Assembly: GCA_947488605.1 (NCBI GenBank)
Contig: CANKZJ010000005.1
Coordinates: 124,001-188,000 of the forward strand
DNA length: 64,000 nucleotides
DNA from: an uncultured Paracoccaceae bacterium
Lineage (GTDB): Bacteria; Pseudomonadota; Alphaproteobacteria; Rhodobacterales; Rhodobacteraceae
Reading direction: 5' to 3'
Position numbers and translations under genes: made by a program. The notes beneath the pieces are model-generated. The model was given only the letters and a program-made list of their open reading frames with translations. It was not told the DNA's origin and searched no databases. Of the stretch, positions 36,811 to 46,568 are shown one piece after another. The first letter of the stretch is position 1; each line of letters opens with the position of its first letter.

Positions 36811-38397
36811 ATGCTGCTCAACGCTTTGCCTTTACTGGCGCCCTTCATTCTACTCGCGGCTGCCTTTGCACCCCGCTTTATGGAAGGTGTCACTGTTCAG
36901 AAAGGTGCGAAGTTTGCCGAATTTGCAACTTTGGGCACGATAGCTGTCGCTGTTCTATCGGCCATCGTTCTGGGTGTGAATGGCAGTGGTGATAGCTTTC
37001 TGATTGGCTTGTTTGGGTTTGGTTTGTCGGTACGGCTCGATATTGTGAGCGTCGTGATGTTGCTCTTGGTCACCTTCATTGGCTGGGTCGTGGTCCGTTA
37101 CGCGCGGACCTACCTTGATGGTGAAGACCGGCAAGACGCGTTCACGTTCTGGCTGCTTGCCACGCTTTCAGCGGTCTTGTTGCTGATCCAGTCGGGCAAC
37201 GTCACCCAATTTGTCGGCGCTTGGATCGCCACGAGCATGTGTCTGCACAAGTTATTGCTCTTTTATCCTGACCGGGTAGCTGCACAGCGGGCCGCGCATA
37301 AGAAATTTATCATGGCCCGGATTGGTGATGTTGCCGTGATCGGTGCAGCCGTTCTTCTTGTTGCCAGTTATGGTACGACACAGATTTCCGCGATGTTGGA
37401 TCAAGCCGCGCAGGGCGTTGGTGGTGGCCTCGCCTTAGCGGCTGCCGGATTTATCGCGCTGGCTGCTATTTTGAAATCCGCACAGTTCCCGACACACGGT
37501 TGGTTGACCGAAGTCATGGAGGCGCCGACCCCTGTGTCTGCACTGCTCCATGCGGGTGTTGTGAACGCGGGCGGGTTTGCTTTGATCCGCTTTGCGGATG
37601 TGATGTTACTGTCGCCACTGGTTATGGCGATCCTTGTGATGGTGGGCGGGTTTACCGCGCTTTTTGCGGGCTTGGTCATGTTGACCCAGCCGACAGTGAA
37701 AGCGTCACTTGCGTGGTCCACCATCGCACAGATGGGTTTCATGATTTTGCAATGCGGTTTGGCTCTGTTCCCGCTGGCGCTTTTGCACATCGTGGCGCAC
37801 TCGCTTTATAAGGCGCATGCGTTCTTATCGGCGGGCGGCGCTGTCGAGCGTATCGTCGCCATCCGCAAGCCGGGGCCCGTTGCTGTGCCTGATATGCGTG
37901 CCGTTACCCGTGCATTTGTTGTGGCCCTCGCGATCTACGGCATTGTTTATGCGATCCTTGGTCTGGGCTTTGATTTCGGTGGTAAGTCGCCGCAAGCCGT
38001 GGCCTTGGGTGCGATCCTGATTTTCGGTGTGGCTTACCTCTTGGCGCAAGGCTTTGCAGATGAAGCGCCACAAGCGCTGACGCAGCGGACCGCGGCCTAC
38101 GCAGGCACGGTGACGGTCAGCTACCTTGTTCTACAGCGCGCATCCGAATGGCTGACCGCAGGCACGTTGCCTGCAACACCTGAGGCTGGCGCGTTGGAAT
38201 GGGCCTTGATTATCCTCGCGCTGATCAGCTTTGGCCTCGTGGCCCTCGCGCAAGCCACGTTGCCTTTGTGGTCGTACCATCCCGCCGCACAGGGTCTCCG
38301 GGTTCACTTGTCGAACGGACTTTACATCAATGCAGTTTCAGACCGCCTGATGGGCGGCTGGTCACGCAAACCATCCAACAAAGGAGCGGCACAATGA
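36811..38397 (+). CDS. dabB: DAB inorganic carbon transporter membrane subunit DabB
   Basis: The 528-residue polytopic protein is a NuoL/MrpA-like proton-conducting subunit with about 13-14 membrane helices. Conserved parts include [81 protein letters not shown] with the conserved lysine and histidines of the proton path, and [23 protein letters not shown]. Followed by a DabA gene it is DabB, which couples the proton motive force to CO2 hydration or bicarbonate accumulation. ATG 36811 has GGAG six bases upstream. Its stop overlaps the dabA start (ATGA). Confidence 0.94.
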   Translation: MLLNALPLLAPFILLAAAFAPRFMEGVTVQKGAKFAEFATLGTIAVAVLSAIVLGVNGSGDSFLIGLFGFGLSVRLDIVSVVMLLLVTFIGWVVVRYARTYLDGEDRQDAFTFWLLATLSAVLLLIQSGNVTQFVGAWIATSMCLHKLLLFYPDRVAAQRAAHKKFIMARIGDVAVIGAAVLLVASYGTTQISAMLDQAAQGVGGGLALAAAGFIALAAILKSAQFPTHGWLTEVMEAPTPVSALLHAGVVNAGGFALIRFADVMLLSPLVMAILVMVGGFTALFAGLVMLTQPTVKASLAWSTIAQMGFMILQCGLALFPLALLHIVAHSLYKAHAFLSAGGAVERIVAIRKPGPVAVPDMRAVTRAFVVALAIYGIVYAILGLGFDFGGKSPQAVALGAILIFGVAYLLAQGFADEAPQALTQRTAAYAGTVTVSYLVLQRASEWLTAGTLPATPEAGALEWALIILALISFGLVALAQATLPLWSYHPAAQGLRVHLSNGLYINAVSDRLMGGWSRKPSNKGAAQ

Positions 38398-40805
38398 AGG
38401 CTGATATGTTCTCTGGCTATGCAGGCGTGCATTTGGAAATCATCGCTAAGGCCGACGCAGCCGGTCGCGCCATTCCACCGCTTTGGCCACTGTCGTCATC
38501 GGTCGCAGTGAACCCGTTTCTAGGACAGACCGAACAGACTTTGCCCCAAGTTGCCGCACTTCTTGACCGTGTGGCCGGGACCGCCGTCACGATGCCGCGC
38601 AGTTGGTACAACGACAAAATCAGCGACGGCACGATTACCGATGCTGACCTGAAGGCCGCTCTAGCCGAGTTTCCTGCAGCTGCCGAAAACACCAATGCGC
38701 TCAAGACGCTCGCAACAGGTAACACGCCAGCGACGGTTGCACTTCCAACGGTTGCTGATCTCGCCGCAGACGTATCAGGCATTGATTGGCCTGGGATCGT
38801 CGAAGAGCGTTTTGGTGTTTGGGCTGCAAGCTACTTTGATGCGGGCCAAGCACTCTGGCAGCACAAACCCGGGCGTGAAGCCTTTGAGGCATGGCGGGAT
38901 TTTGCAAGCCAAGATTTGACGGCCGAGATTGCAGGGCTGAGCGGGTTTGGTGCTTTGGTCGCAAGTGCGCCTGCACAAACACGCAGTTCGTTGATTGCGG
39001 CGAGTGATGCCTTGGGATTGACTGCGGAAGCATCCGAAACCTATTTCCATCAGCTGCTTTTGGGTCTTGGTGGTTGGTCACAGGTTGCGAGATACCGGTT
39101 GTGGCAAGCAGAACTCGCAGAAGATACCGACGTAACACTAACGGATGTCCTAACAATTCGGCTGATTTGGGAGCAGGCGCTTTATCAGCAATATGCGTCC
39201 GAGATCGAAGCGAAGTGGGCAGAGGTACGCAAGGCGCATGAGGCACCAGTTGCCCCCAATACGGATCAATTGATCGATGCAGCCTTGCAGGCAGCAGCGG
39301 AGTTTGCCGGGCAACGGACCTTGGCCGCGACATTGAGTGCACCGTCTGAAACGCCAACAGATGCCAGACCCGCGGTGCAGGCCGCATTCTGCATTGATGT
39401 GCGGTCCGAAGTGTTCCGGCGCGCGCTTGAGAGTGTTGATCCAAGCATTCAAACACTTGGCTTTGCAGGATTCTTTGGCCTCACGGCGTCTCATCAGGGG
39501 TTTGCGTCTGATGTCCATGAGAAGCGCTTGCCGGTGTTGCTGAACCACGGTGTGACCAGCAAAGTCGCAGGCAACAACGCGACTGCTGATCAAAACGCGC
39601 GCTTTGCTGCACGTGCTGGTCGGGCTTGGGGCCGCTTTAAACTGGCTGCAGTATCTTCGTTTGCATTTGTTGAGGCCACTGGCCCCATTTATGTAGGCAA
39701 GCTGTTGCGCGATGCGCTGGGCATGGATGCTGCAAAGGCACCGGATAGTCAGCCACCCGTTCTGGACGAGAGCTTTGGATTAGCGGATCGGATTGGTGCT
39801 GCGACAGGTATCTTGGGTGCGATGTCGTTGACGGATAATTTTGCGCCGCTCGTACTGCTCTTTGGACATGGTGCGAATGTTGTGAACAATCCTCACGCCA
39901 GCGCGCTGCACTGTGGGGCATGCGGGGGATACACGGGTGAGGTGAATGCGCGGCTATTGGCGGGCATTCTGAACGATAAGGATGTGCGCAAAGGACTGGT
40001 CGATAACGGGATATCAATTCCTGATGACACGCTTTTTGTCGGTGGCTTGCACGACACGACAAAAGACGAGGTCACGATCTACGACGCCGATTTCCCCGGT
40101 CACGGCCACAAGTCGCATCTGGCGACGGCACGGGGCTGGTTGTCATCTGCGGGCAGACTTGCGCGGACTGAACGTGCATTGCGTTTGCCGCGGGCCGAAA
40201 ATGGTGGTGATGTTGCCAGCCGTAGTCGCGATTGGGCGGAAACCCGGCCGGAATGGGCGCTTGCGGGCTGCAAAGCCTTCATCGCGGCACCACGGTCGCG
40301 GACCAAGAACAAGGGTCTTGAGGGTCGCGCGTTCTTGCATGACTACAACTGGGAAAAAGACGATGGATTTGGCGTTCTTGAACTGATCCTGACCGCACCT
40401 GTTGTTGTCGCGAGTTGGATCAGCCTGCAATACTACGGGTCCGTTGTGGCACCGCAGGTCTTTGGGGCGGGCAACAAGCTTTTGCATAATGTCACGGGCG
40501 GTATTGGCGTCGTCGAAGGGAATGGAGGCGCATTGCGGGGTGGTTTGCCTTGGCAGTCAGTTCATGATGGAAACACATACGCACACGATCCGTTGCGTCT
40601 GTCAGTGTGTGTAGAAGCGCCCGAAGAAGCGATTACAGCTATCCTTGAAAAACACCCCAATGTACGCGCATTGTTTGATAACAAATGGCTGCATCTTTTC
40701 GCACTGGATGCCAACGGTGCGATGGTTTCGCGCTACAAAGGTGATCTCACGTGGGTCGCTGAGCCTGTGCCTACGCCCGAGGTATCGAAAGACCTCGCTG
40801 CTTAA
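38394..40805 (+). CDS. dabA: DAB inorganic carbon transporter subunit DabA (DUF2309)
   Basis: The 803-residue DUF2309 protein is DabA, the beta-carbonic-anhydrase-like partner of DabB. The four zinc-site residues known from Halothiobacillus DabA (C351, D353, H524, C539) are present with matching spacing as C333 and D335 (FCIDVRSE), H492 ([10 protein letters not shown]) and C507 (HCGACGG). DabAB takes up CO2 and traps it as bicarbonate using membrane energy. ATG 38394 overlaps dabB; the longer upstream frame is only read-through. No RuBisCO genes are in the window, so bicarbonate for carboxylases such as AccABCD or for the ethylmalonyl-CoA pathway is a possible use. Confidence 0.96.
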   Translation: MKADMFSGYAGVHLEIIAKADAAGRAIPPLWPLSSSVAVNPFLGQTEQTLPQVAALLDRVAGTAVTMPRSWYNDKISDGTITDADLKAALAEFPAAAENTNALKTLATGNTPATVALPTVADLAADVSGIDWPGIVEERFGVWAASYFDAGQALWQHKPGREAFEAWRDFASQDLTAEIAGLSGFGALVASAPAQTRSSLIAASDALGLTAEASETYFHQLLLGLGGWSQVARYRLWQAELAEDTDVTLTDVLTIRLIWEQALYQQYASEIEAKWAEVRKAHEAPVAPNTDQLIDAALQAAAEFAGQRTLAATLSAPSETPTDARPAVQAAFCIDVRSEVFRRALESVDPSIQTLGFAGFFGLTASHQGFASDVHEKRLPVLLNHGVTSKVAGNNATADQNARFAARAGRAWGRFKLAAVSSFAFVEATGPIYVGKLLRDALGMDAAKAPDSQPPVLDESFGLADRIGAATGILGAMSLTDNFAPLVLLFGHGANVVNNPHASALHCGACGGYTGEVNARLLAGILNDKDVRKGLVDNGISIPDDTLFVGGLHDTTKDEVTIYDADFPGHGHKSHLATARGWLSSAGRLARTERALRLPRAENGGDVASRSRDWAETRPEWALAGCKAFIAAPRSRTKNKGLEGRAFLHDYNWEKDDGFGVLELILTAPVVVASWISLQYYGSVVAPQVFGAGNKLLHNVTGGIGVVEGNGGALRGGLPWQSVHDGNTYAHDPLRLSVCVEAPEEAITAILEKHPNVRALFDNKWLHLFALDANGAMVSRYKGDLTWVAEPVPTPEVSKDLAA

Positions 40806-40819
40806 GCAAGGATACCAAT

Positions 40820-40864
40820 GACCTAGTTCGCTGCGCGTGGCATTTTCGCGCGGCGATTTAGGTC
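40820..40864 (+). terminator. Imperfect 18-bp hairpin after dabA
   Basis: GACCTAGTTCGCTGCGCG (40820-40837) pairs with the segment at 40847-40864 over 18 positions with three mismatches (one a possible G-U pair) around a 9-base loop, followed by TTATTAA. It lies 14 bp after the dabA stop and fits a terminator. Confidence 0.6.
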
Positions 40865-40985
40865 TTATTAACCATTGGTTTCAAAGCTTTGCGTTTGCGG
40901 AGAATAATTTTTCGCAGGTAACGGTTGGTTCACCCTTCATCTTTATCCCTCACGTCAGAAGTGGTGGCACTGGATGAAGGATATA

Positions 40986-41312
40986 ATGATGACTAAAATG
41001 AAAAAGCTGTCTCTGGCTCTCGCAGCACTGGCGATTTCCGGGACACTTTCGGGGCCTGTATCTGCGCTGAGCAATACAGATGTGCAGCAAATTAGGAACT
41101 ATGTTGAAAGCGGTGATGATGAAGGTTTGCGCGCATTCCTTCTACAAAATCTACCGGTTTTGGATGGTAGCCCTCTGGCCGTCATGTTGCGCGAATATAT
41201 TCAAACACCCCCAGAAGAAACGATCTTTGTAAGCCTTGGTTTCCAAAGCTCAATGCCAGAGGCATTGCGCGATATCGTGGAACAAACAAAGACGGATTCG
41301 TCCTTGTACTAA
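40986..41312 (+). CDS. Small secreted protein of unknown function
   Basis: The 108-residue protein has a basic start and signal-like segment (MKKLSLALAALAISGTLSGPVSA) and a short mature region with DVQQIRNYVESGDDEGLRAFLLQNLPVLDGSPLAVMLREYI, an ankyrin-like or TPR-like helical run without a recognised family. ATG 40986 has AAGGATATA upstream; the ATG three bases later is an alternative. It precedes the glycosyltransferase operon by 108 bp and might be unrelated to it. Confidence 0.65.
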   Translation: MMTKMKKLSLALAALAISGTLSGPVSALSNTDVQQIRNYVESGDDEGLRAFLLQNLPVLDGSPLAVMLREYIQTPPEETIFVSLGFQSSMPEALRDIVEQTKTDSSLY

Positions 41313-41420
41313 GCGAACGATTTCGCCTGTTTCCTGAATTGGGGGCAGGCCAGTAATCAAAAAATCGTTGAAAGTGATGAACGGGCACCATGAATTGGGC
41401 TAGCCCTGAGGAGGACCAGA

Positions 41421-42509
41421 ATGGTCCAGCAAAAACAACCAAAACTCACCCTCGTGATTGACCCCCGCTTTAGCGGGGGAACATCATCTGCTGTTGCGAT
41501 GGAAATCCATACGCTCGCCCCGATATGCGACCTGTCAGTGGTTGCCATATCGTCGAAGTTGTTCAAAGGGCAGAACGTACATCCATTGATCCAGCAGGCA
41601 TGTGACGAAACGAATACGCCATTGTGTTGGGATCCCGACGTTGTTTCGTCGGAATTGATTACGCTGCACAATCCAAGTTTTTTAAAGTTTGACGAACGTC
41701 TGACGACACGTCTTGTCTGCGACCGGTTATTTGTGGTCTGCCATGAGAACTTTCTGCGTCCTGACGGGCCAGAAGGATTTGATGTCGCGCATTGCCTGTC
41801 GTTGATCGCACAGCAAACCCTTGCCCGGCAAAAATTCCTTGCACCAATTTCGGGGTGGAATCGAAAATGCGTTGACGATTGGGTGTCAGACAACCCATGC
41901 ACTTGGGCTATTGCACCTGTTGACTGGACGAACATTTGCGATTTTGAATACGTGTCATCCATCACTAACCCGCGTGATCGAAGGGGGCGGCATTCCCGGC
42001 CCGGCGCAGAGAAGTTTCCACCCCTATACGACTTGATGGTTAGTTTTCCGCAGCATTGCGAAACAGTCCGTATTCTAGGTGCCGATAGCCTGATGGTTGG
42101 GCAGCATCCAGCGCATTGGCAATTGCTGCCGTTCGGTGCTGAGGACGTTGCGACGTTCCTGCGCACTATCGACTTTTTCATCTACTACACACACCCATTT
42201 TGGCAGGAAAGTTTTGGCAGGGTCATTGCCGAAGCCATGGCTGCCGGGAAAGTCGTGATCACCAACGATGCAACAGGTGCGACTTTTGGCGAGGGCGTGA
42301 TCACTGCCGCGCCACATGAGATTGACGCAATTGTTAGTGGAATGGTTGCCAACCCGACCCTGTACCAGGATCAAGTCAAAAAGGGACAACAATCCCTGAC
42401 GAAATTCAGCGGTACGGCGTTTCAGGATCGTTTCCAAAGTCTCGTGAAAGAGACGAAACCTTTCAAAAATTTGCCAACTGAATCGGAGAAACTCTATGCT
42501 TTTTTGTGA
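41421..42509 (+). CDS. GT-B type glycosyltransferase (group 1-like)
   Basis: The 362-residue protein has a C-terminal glycosyltransferase group-1-like half with DFFIYYTHPFWQESFGRVIAEAMAAGKVVITNDATGATFGEGVITAAP, in which the E-x7-E motif of the family is visible as ESFGRVIAEAMAAGKVV. The N-terminal half (VIDPRFSGGTSSAVAMEIHTLA) resembles a GT-B acceptor domain. It likely transfers a sugar to a surface glycan or lipid, but donor and acceptor are unknown. ATG 41421 has GAGGAGG upstream, a strong site. The next gene starts 14 bp before its end. Confidence 0.75.
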   Translation: MVQQKQPKLTLVIDPRFSGGTSSAVAMEIHTLAPICDLSVVAISSKLFKGQNVHPLIQQACDETNTPLCWDPDVVSSELITLHNPSFLKFDERLTTRLVCDRLFVVCHENFLRPDGPEGFDVAHCLSLIAQQTLARQKFLAPISGWNRKCVDDWVSDNPCTWAIAPVDWTNICDFEYVSSITNPRDRRGRHSRPGAEKFPPLYDLMVSFPQHCETVRILGADSLMVGQHPAHWQLLPFGAEDVATFLRTIDFFIYYTHPFWQESFGRVIAEAMAAGKVVITNDATGATFGEGVITAAPHEIDAIVSGMVANPTLYQDQVKKGQQSLTKFSGTAFQDRFQSLVKETKPFKNLPTESEKLYAFL

Positions 42510-44529
42510 AACGGGCGGAACAGAAATGTCCGATTTCGACACTCTGGCCGTGTTCGCGTCACAGGCGCGCGCGCACGGCTTACCCGTTGTCATCAGCGAA
42601 CGGAGCATTCCACCTGGACTTCGGGCGGCGCATCAATTTGATGCAGCGCCCTTCATTGCAAGCAAAGGCCCTGAAGAGGGTGACCGCATCATTTTGTTGG
42701 GCGCGCAGGATCTAGATCAGCCACGCGCAAATGATCTACAGCAGTTGGCCGCTGGTAAAATTATGCCTAGCACTGCGTTTGGCGTCTTCCCATCACGTCA
42801 GGCCGAAATTAGCGTCGCATCGCGGCTGGCGTATGCCCTGAATGAAAAACCTGTGATTGCATTGCCAAACCAAATTTCTGACTTTCCCAATGCCGACCTG
42901 CCTATTTTCAGCGCTCCTCCCAGAGCGAACCTTCGCGAAAAACCAACCTTAGGCCTATTCTTTCCAGATCTGTCATGCCCTGACGCGAGGGCATCAATTA
43001 AGCGTCTTCGTTTGTGTCGGCGCTTTAGTACGGAGATTGTGACCAATGGAACGGAAAAGAAAAATTGGATCGATTTAGATGGCTATGATGTCCCGGTTTG
43101 GCATTTGGGTGAGATGCTCCCTCGCGCCTTGGCGGCCCGGTTTGATATAGCGGTTTTCTTTTCCGAACCGATTGCGTGGCCGCGTTTTCAAATGCTGTTC
43201 GCAAATTTGGTCGGGCAGGGGGCCGCTTGCGTCGATGCGACAAGCCGGCGTTCTTGGCAGAATGGCATTTCAGAGGTTATTTCTGGGCCCACTCGTCTGT
43301 CTGATCTGAATGATTGGTTACAAGAGGCAATTCTTCCAAACCTTACTGAAATCAAACAGAGTTTAAGCATCTCGGCAATTTGTGAGAGTTTCAAACTTCC
43401 AGAAACTCTACGAGAATTTCAAACGATGCAGCCCAAAGTCAGGCGCAATAAGAAACCGGAAAAACCATCCGTTCTCTTTGTGCCTACGAACGGTGTGGGC
43501 TTAGGACATGCAAAGCGTTGTAGCCTTGTCGCAGACGCGATGCGCAAAGATACAAGATCGCAATTTGCCGCCTTCCCCTCTTGTATCGGCATGTTGACCG
43601 CGTCTGGATTTGATACAATGCCCTTGGTTAGTCGGACTAGACATCGCGCAAGTCACGACAACGACCTTGTCAATTTCTCACGGCTGTCGGCTGCGGCGCA
43701 GAATGCGGCTGTGACTGTCTTTGACGGCGGCTATGTCTTTGACAGTGTCATGCGTGCGGCAGCAGATAATGACCGCCCAAGCATCTGGATCCGCCGTGGG
43801 CTTTGGCAGGATGGGCAAAATAATCAAGTAGCGCTGGATCGACAAAAAACGTTCTCGCGGATCGTTGTCCCCACAGAGGCATTTGACGAGCTGAACGCAC
43901 CCAATGAGACATCAGATCACATCTTTCAGGTTGGTCCAATTGTGCAATGCCACAGTTGGGAAACGTCGCAACGCGAGACGCTGCGAGAAAGTCTGCAACA
44001 TGAAATTGGTCTTGAAGGTAAGACTCTGGTCGTATCGATGCTGGGTGGCGGTGTGGCCGCAGACCGGCGCGCGCAGATCAACGCTATTTGTGCCCATCTA
44101 GAGGCGCGCGATGACGTTGTGCATGTGTTGGTTGTCTGGCCAACTGCGACAACTGATCCCGGCTGGTTTCACTACAAGAACACCCGTGTCGTTCAATCAG
44201 TACATGCGAGCGCATTGATCCCGCTCGCCGATCTATTCATATCGGCGGTTGGATATAATTCGTTCCACGAGGCCATTTATGGTCAGGTCCCAACCATTTT
44301 CATCCCGCAGATGGCCAGCTTTATGGACGATCAACGCGCACGCGGCAAAGCGGCTGCGGACCGCGAGATCGCAGTACTTGTCGAACCTTGGGAACTGCTG
44401 AGTTTGACGCAAAAAATCGATGAATGCCTCGCTGGAAAAAGCGAGACCTTGCGTAGAAATTTACGTGGCTTGAACCTTCCTGCGCCCGGCACAACTGCGG
44501 CATCACAACATATATTGGAGTTCGTGTAA
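42496..44529 (+). CDS. Two-domain glycosyltransferase-like protein (GT28/MurG-type C-terminus)
   Basis: The 677-residue protein has two parts. The C-terminal half (about residues 325-675) resembles MurG/GT28- or PseG-type GT-B proteins: VPTNGVGLGHAKRCSLVADAM carries the G-x-GH-x-x-R motif of the first lobe, and FISAVGYNSFHEAIYGQVPTIFIPQMASFMDDQRARGKAA is the nucleotide-sugar lobe. The N-terminal half (about residues 10-310) looks like a second, diverged GT-B-like unit that I do not recognise. Donor and acceptor are unknown. ATG 42496 has GGAG upstream and overlaps the previous gene; ATG 42526 is an alternative. Confidence 0.7.
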   Translation: MLFCETGGTEMSDFDTLAVFASQARAHGLPVVISERSIPPGLRAAHQFDAAPFIASKGPEEGDRIILLGAQDLDQPRANDLQQLAAGKIMPSTAFGVFPSRQAEISVASRLAYALNEKPVIALPNQISDFPNADLPIFSAPPRANLREKPTLGLFFPDLSCPDARASIKRLRLCRRFSTEIVTNGTEKKNWIDLDGYDVPVWHLGEMLPRALAARFDIAVFFSEPIAWPRFQMLFANLVGQGAACVDATSRRSWQNGISEVISGPTRLSDLNDWLQEAILPNLTEIKQSLSISAICESFKLPETLREFQTMQPKVRRNKKPEKPSVLFVPTNGVGLGHAKRCSLVADAMRKDTRSQFAAFPSCIGMLTASGFDTMPLVSRTRHRASHDNDLVNFSRLSAAAQNAAVTVFDGGYVFDSVMRAAADNDRPSIWIRRGLWQDGQNNQVALDRQKTFSRIVVPTEAFDELNAPNETSDHIFQVGPIVQCHSWETSQRETLRESLQHEIGLEGKTLVVSMLGGGVAADRRAQINAICAHLEARDDVVHVLVVWPTATTDPGWFHYKNTRVVQSVHASALIPLADLFISAVGYNSFHEAIYGQVPTIFIPQMASFMDDQRARGKAAADREIAVLVEPWELLSLTQKIDECLAGKSETLRRNLRGLNLPAPGTTAASQHILEFV

Positions 44530-44996
44530 TGCACTCTTCACGGCGCACTGACGAAAGCTTTCTGGCCGATCAAAACGCACAGGACTGGGCTGCGATTATG
44601 GTGCGTGCATCAATAGTCAGTCCAATAGACATTGATCAGTTGTTGGAAAATGCGAATGGTCTCGCGTGCAAACAGCATGGCACGGCCGTCTTTCCAACAC
44701 TTGAGGCGATGCCAGTAATGCGATCTTTTGAAAGCAAGGATCGTCCTGCCATAGGCGTGCTGCTAGATGATGAGGACCGACGGTTGAGTGATGCGCAAGC
44801 TCATTTGATGGCGACACGTTACGCAGCACTGGCGATTGAGAAAGAGTGTGAAGTCATCATCTTCTCACATCAAAACAATGCCGGGTTTGAGCGGTTTGGT
44901 TTTCGTGTTGAGCGTATCGCTGGCAAAACTGAATCTGATCGGGCCGCTTGCGTCGAACAATTACGACGCTTTTGGGGAATTGATATCCTCATATAG
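44529..44996 (+). CDS. Unrecognised small protein of the glycosyltransferase operon
   Basis: The 155-residue protein starts on the last base of the preceding stop (TAATG), so it is coupled to the glycosyltransferase gene. It has no signal peptide or membrane helix. A middle helix LSDAQAHLMATRYAALAIEKECEVIIFSH is followed by a NAGFERFGFRVERIAG motif that faintly recalls the end of GNAT acetyltransferases, but the acetyl-CoA loop is not visible. I do not recognise the family. An acyl- or sugar-modifying role is only a guess from context. Confidence 0.65.
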   Translation: MHSSRRTDESFLADQNAQDWAAIMVRASIVSPIDIDQLLENANGLACKQHGTAVFPTLEAMPVMRSFESKDRPAIGVLLDDEDRRLSDAQAHLMATRYAALAIEKECEVIIFSHQNNAGFERFGFRVERIAGKTESDRAACVEQLRRFWGIDILI

Positions 44997-45328
44997 CACC
45001 ACAACTGTACAATATTTCTGTTTATCGGCGCGAAACATACTGGTTTTCGCCCGTTGAGGACCGAATTCCTTGCCACTAATGGGTGTAATCTGCGCAACGG
45101 TAGTTTTGGGTACTGCAATGAAACCAGCAGCGGCAGTTCTGCATGCGCAGTTCTATCGACAAATCGACATATGCGTCTTGTCGCTACTACCCTCAATACT
45201 GGCGTCTTGCCTGAGTTCTTTTGAACTATCTGTATTGATGGCCTGTGTGTTATAAGATAACACTATTCGAGTGGCGATAGTCGCAGAATACTCAAAGCAT
45301 TTGTCCCTAGCATTAGGCGTAGATTATC
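44997..45328. other. Intergenic region ahead of the zinc operon
   Basis: This 332-bp stretch has no convincing gene. The short open frames within it lack a ribosome site and family features. It contains the palindrome at 45247-45263 and must hold the promoter of zrgA. Confidence 0.6.
45247..45263. promoter_or_regulatory. Zur-box-like palindrome GTGTTAT-AAG-ATAACAC
   Basis: Perfect 7-bp arms (GTGTTAT at 45247-45253, ATAACAC at 45257-45263) flank AAG, 66 bp upstream of zrgA. Zur boxes in proteobacteria are AT-rich palindromes built around GTTAT...ATAAC, and zinc uptake genes follow directly. The match is by eye, so the assignment to Zur is an inference. Confidence 0.7.
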
Positions 45329-45874
45329 ATGAAAAAGTTACTCACCTGTCTTTGTTTTTTGGCTGCCACTGGGGTGGCCGCGAATGATACGCGCGAGCTT
45401 GACGCCCACGAACACGGTGTTGGGCAGTTGGATATTGCATTTGACGGCGCAATCGTCGCAATGGAATTTCATGCACCCGGGGCTGACATCGTCGGGTTCG
45501 AATATAAGGCAAACAGCGCCGAAGACCGCGCTGCCGTTGATGCCGCGGTGGCGACGTTGGCACGACCGCTTGATCTGTTTGTCTTACCGCAAGCGGCGGG
45601 ATGTTCAGTGGTGCAAGCGGGTGCTGCTCTGGAAGGTGATGATGGTCACGACCATGATCATGACCATGCGGATGAAAAGGTGCACTCCGAGTTCCATGCC
45701 ACTTACACGCTGAACTGCGCCCAACCTGAAGCTTTGACAGAGATTAATTTTGCCTATTTCGATGAATTCGAAAACGCGCTTGAAGTGGAAGTTCAGGTCG
45801 TCACCGGTGCCGGTGCGCAAGCATTTGAAGTTGTGCGTGATGCACCAACACTGGACCTGCGGAGCCTTTTCTAA
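45329..45874 (+). CDS. zrgA: Periplasmic zinc-uptake protein ZrgA (DUF2796)
   Basis: The 181-residue protein has a signal peptide (KKLLTCLCFLAATGVAA) and a DUF2796 domain, starting with ELDAHEHGVGQLDIAFDGAIVAMEFHAPGADIVGFEY. A His/Asp-rich loop (GHDHDHDHADEKVHSEFH, about residues 106-123) can bind several zinc ions. DUF2796 proteins are the zinc-binding component of the ZrgABCDE system first described in Vibrio cholerae. The upstream palindrome and the downstream ABC genes support this role. It likely hands zinc to the MacB-like ABC transporter. Confidence 0.88.
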   Translation: MKKLLTCLCFLAATGVAANDTRELDAHEHGVGQLDIAFDGAIVAMEFHAPGADIVGFEYKANSAEDRAAVDAAVATLARPLDLFVLPQAAGCSVVQAGAALEGDDGHDHDHDHADEKVHSEFHATYTLNCAQPEALTEINFAYFDEFENALEVEVQVVTGAGAQAFEVVRDAPTLDLRSLF

Positions 45875-45875
45875 T

Positions 45876-46568
45876 TTGGATGATCCGGTCTTGCAGGTCG
45901 CGGACGTCCGTTTTCGCTGGCCTGGGCGCACGTCTTTTTCGTTGAGCGTTCCAAAATTCGAAGTTCAAAAAGCCGAGAGTGTTTTGCTACTGGGGGAAAG
46001 TGGTTCCGGCAAATCCACGTTGCTTTCACTGATTTGTGGCACCGTCATACCGGATAATGGCGTCGTGCGTGTCGCAGGCACCGATCTTGCCGCTTTGCCC
46101 GGCGGACAACGTGACAGGTTCCGTGCTGAACAGATCGGCGTGATCTTTCAGCAGTTTAACCTGCTGCCTTTCGGTACTGTCCAAGATAATATTCTGCTCC
46201 CCTTGCGATTTGCGCGCGCGCGCCAACAACGTGCTGGTGAACCTAAGCGTGCTGCGATGGAACTATGCGCGGCACTTGGTTTGCCAAAAGACCTAATACA
46301 CGCAAAAGCCAACACTTTGAGTGTTGGTCAACAACAGCGCGTTGCGGTGGCGCGTGCAATGATTGGCCAGCCTCCATTGATTGTTGCGGACGAGCCAACT
46401 TCGGCGCTGGATGCAGACAGTCAGGCGGCTTTTCTTGATTTGTTGTTCCAGCAATCTGCTGCACATCATGCATCATTGCTGATGGTGAGCCATGATCCAC
46501 GATTGGCTGATCGGTTTGATCGGGTCGTTCATTTGGCAGACATCGCGCAAATCGATCGGGTGGCATAA
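45876..46568 (+). CDS. ABC transporter ATP-binding protein of the zinc operon
   Basis: The 230-residue ATPase has Walker A GESGSGKST, a Q-loop in IFQQFNLLPF, the signature region LSVGQQQRVAVARAM (LSVGQ instead of LSGGQ) and Walker B LIVADEPTSALD, with SHD as the H-loop. It is of the LolD/MacB type, which fits the FtsX-like permease that follows. The start is a TTG at 45876, 1 bp after the zrgA stop; it is supported by DDPVLQVADVRFRW as the normal N-terminus and by GGAG at 45861. The longer frame from 45750 lies inside zrgA. It would power zinc uptake with ZrgA. Confidence 0.87.
   Translation: MDDPVLQVADVRFRWPGRTSFSLSVPKFEVQKAESVLLLGESGSGKSTLLSLICGTVIPDNGVVRVAGTDLAALPGGQRDRFRAEQIGVIFQQFNLLPFGTVQDNILLPLRFARARQQRAGEPKRAAMELCAALGLPKDLIHAKANTLSVGQQQRVAVARAMIGQPPLIVADEPTSALDADSQAAFLDLLFQQSAAHHASLLMVSHDPRLADRFDRVVHLADIAQIDRVA

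Noticed and set aside
38701..39456. 251-codon minus-strand frame inside dabA
   Set aside because: It is antisense to conserved DabA sequence, Pro/Arg/Ser-rich and without a plausible start.
41357..42181. 274-codon minus-strand frame across the first glycosyltransferase gene
   Set aside because: The plus-strand frame has a strong ribosome site and recognisable GT motifs; the antisense frame has neither.
45070..45255. 61-codon plus-strand frame ahead of zrgA
   Set aside because: It has no ribosome site and runs into the Zur-like palindrome; it is more likely leader or intergenic DNA.
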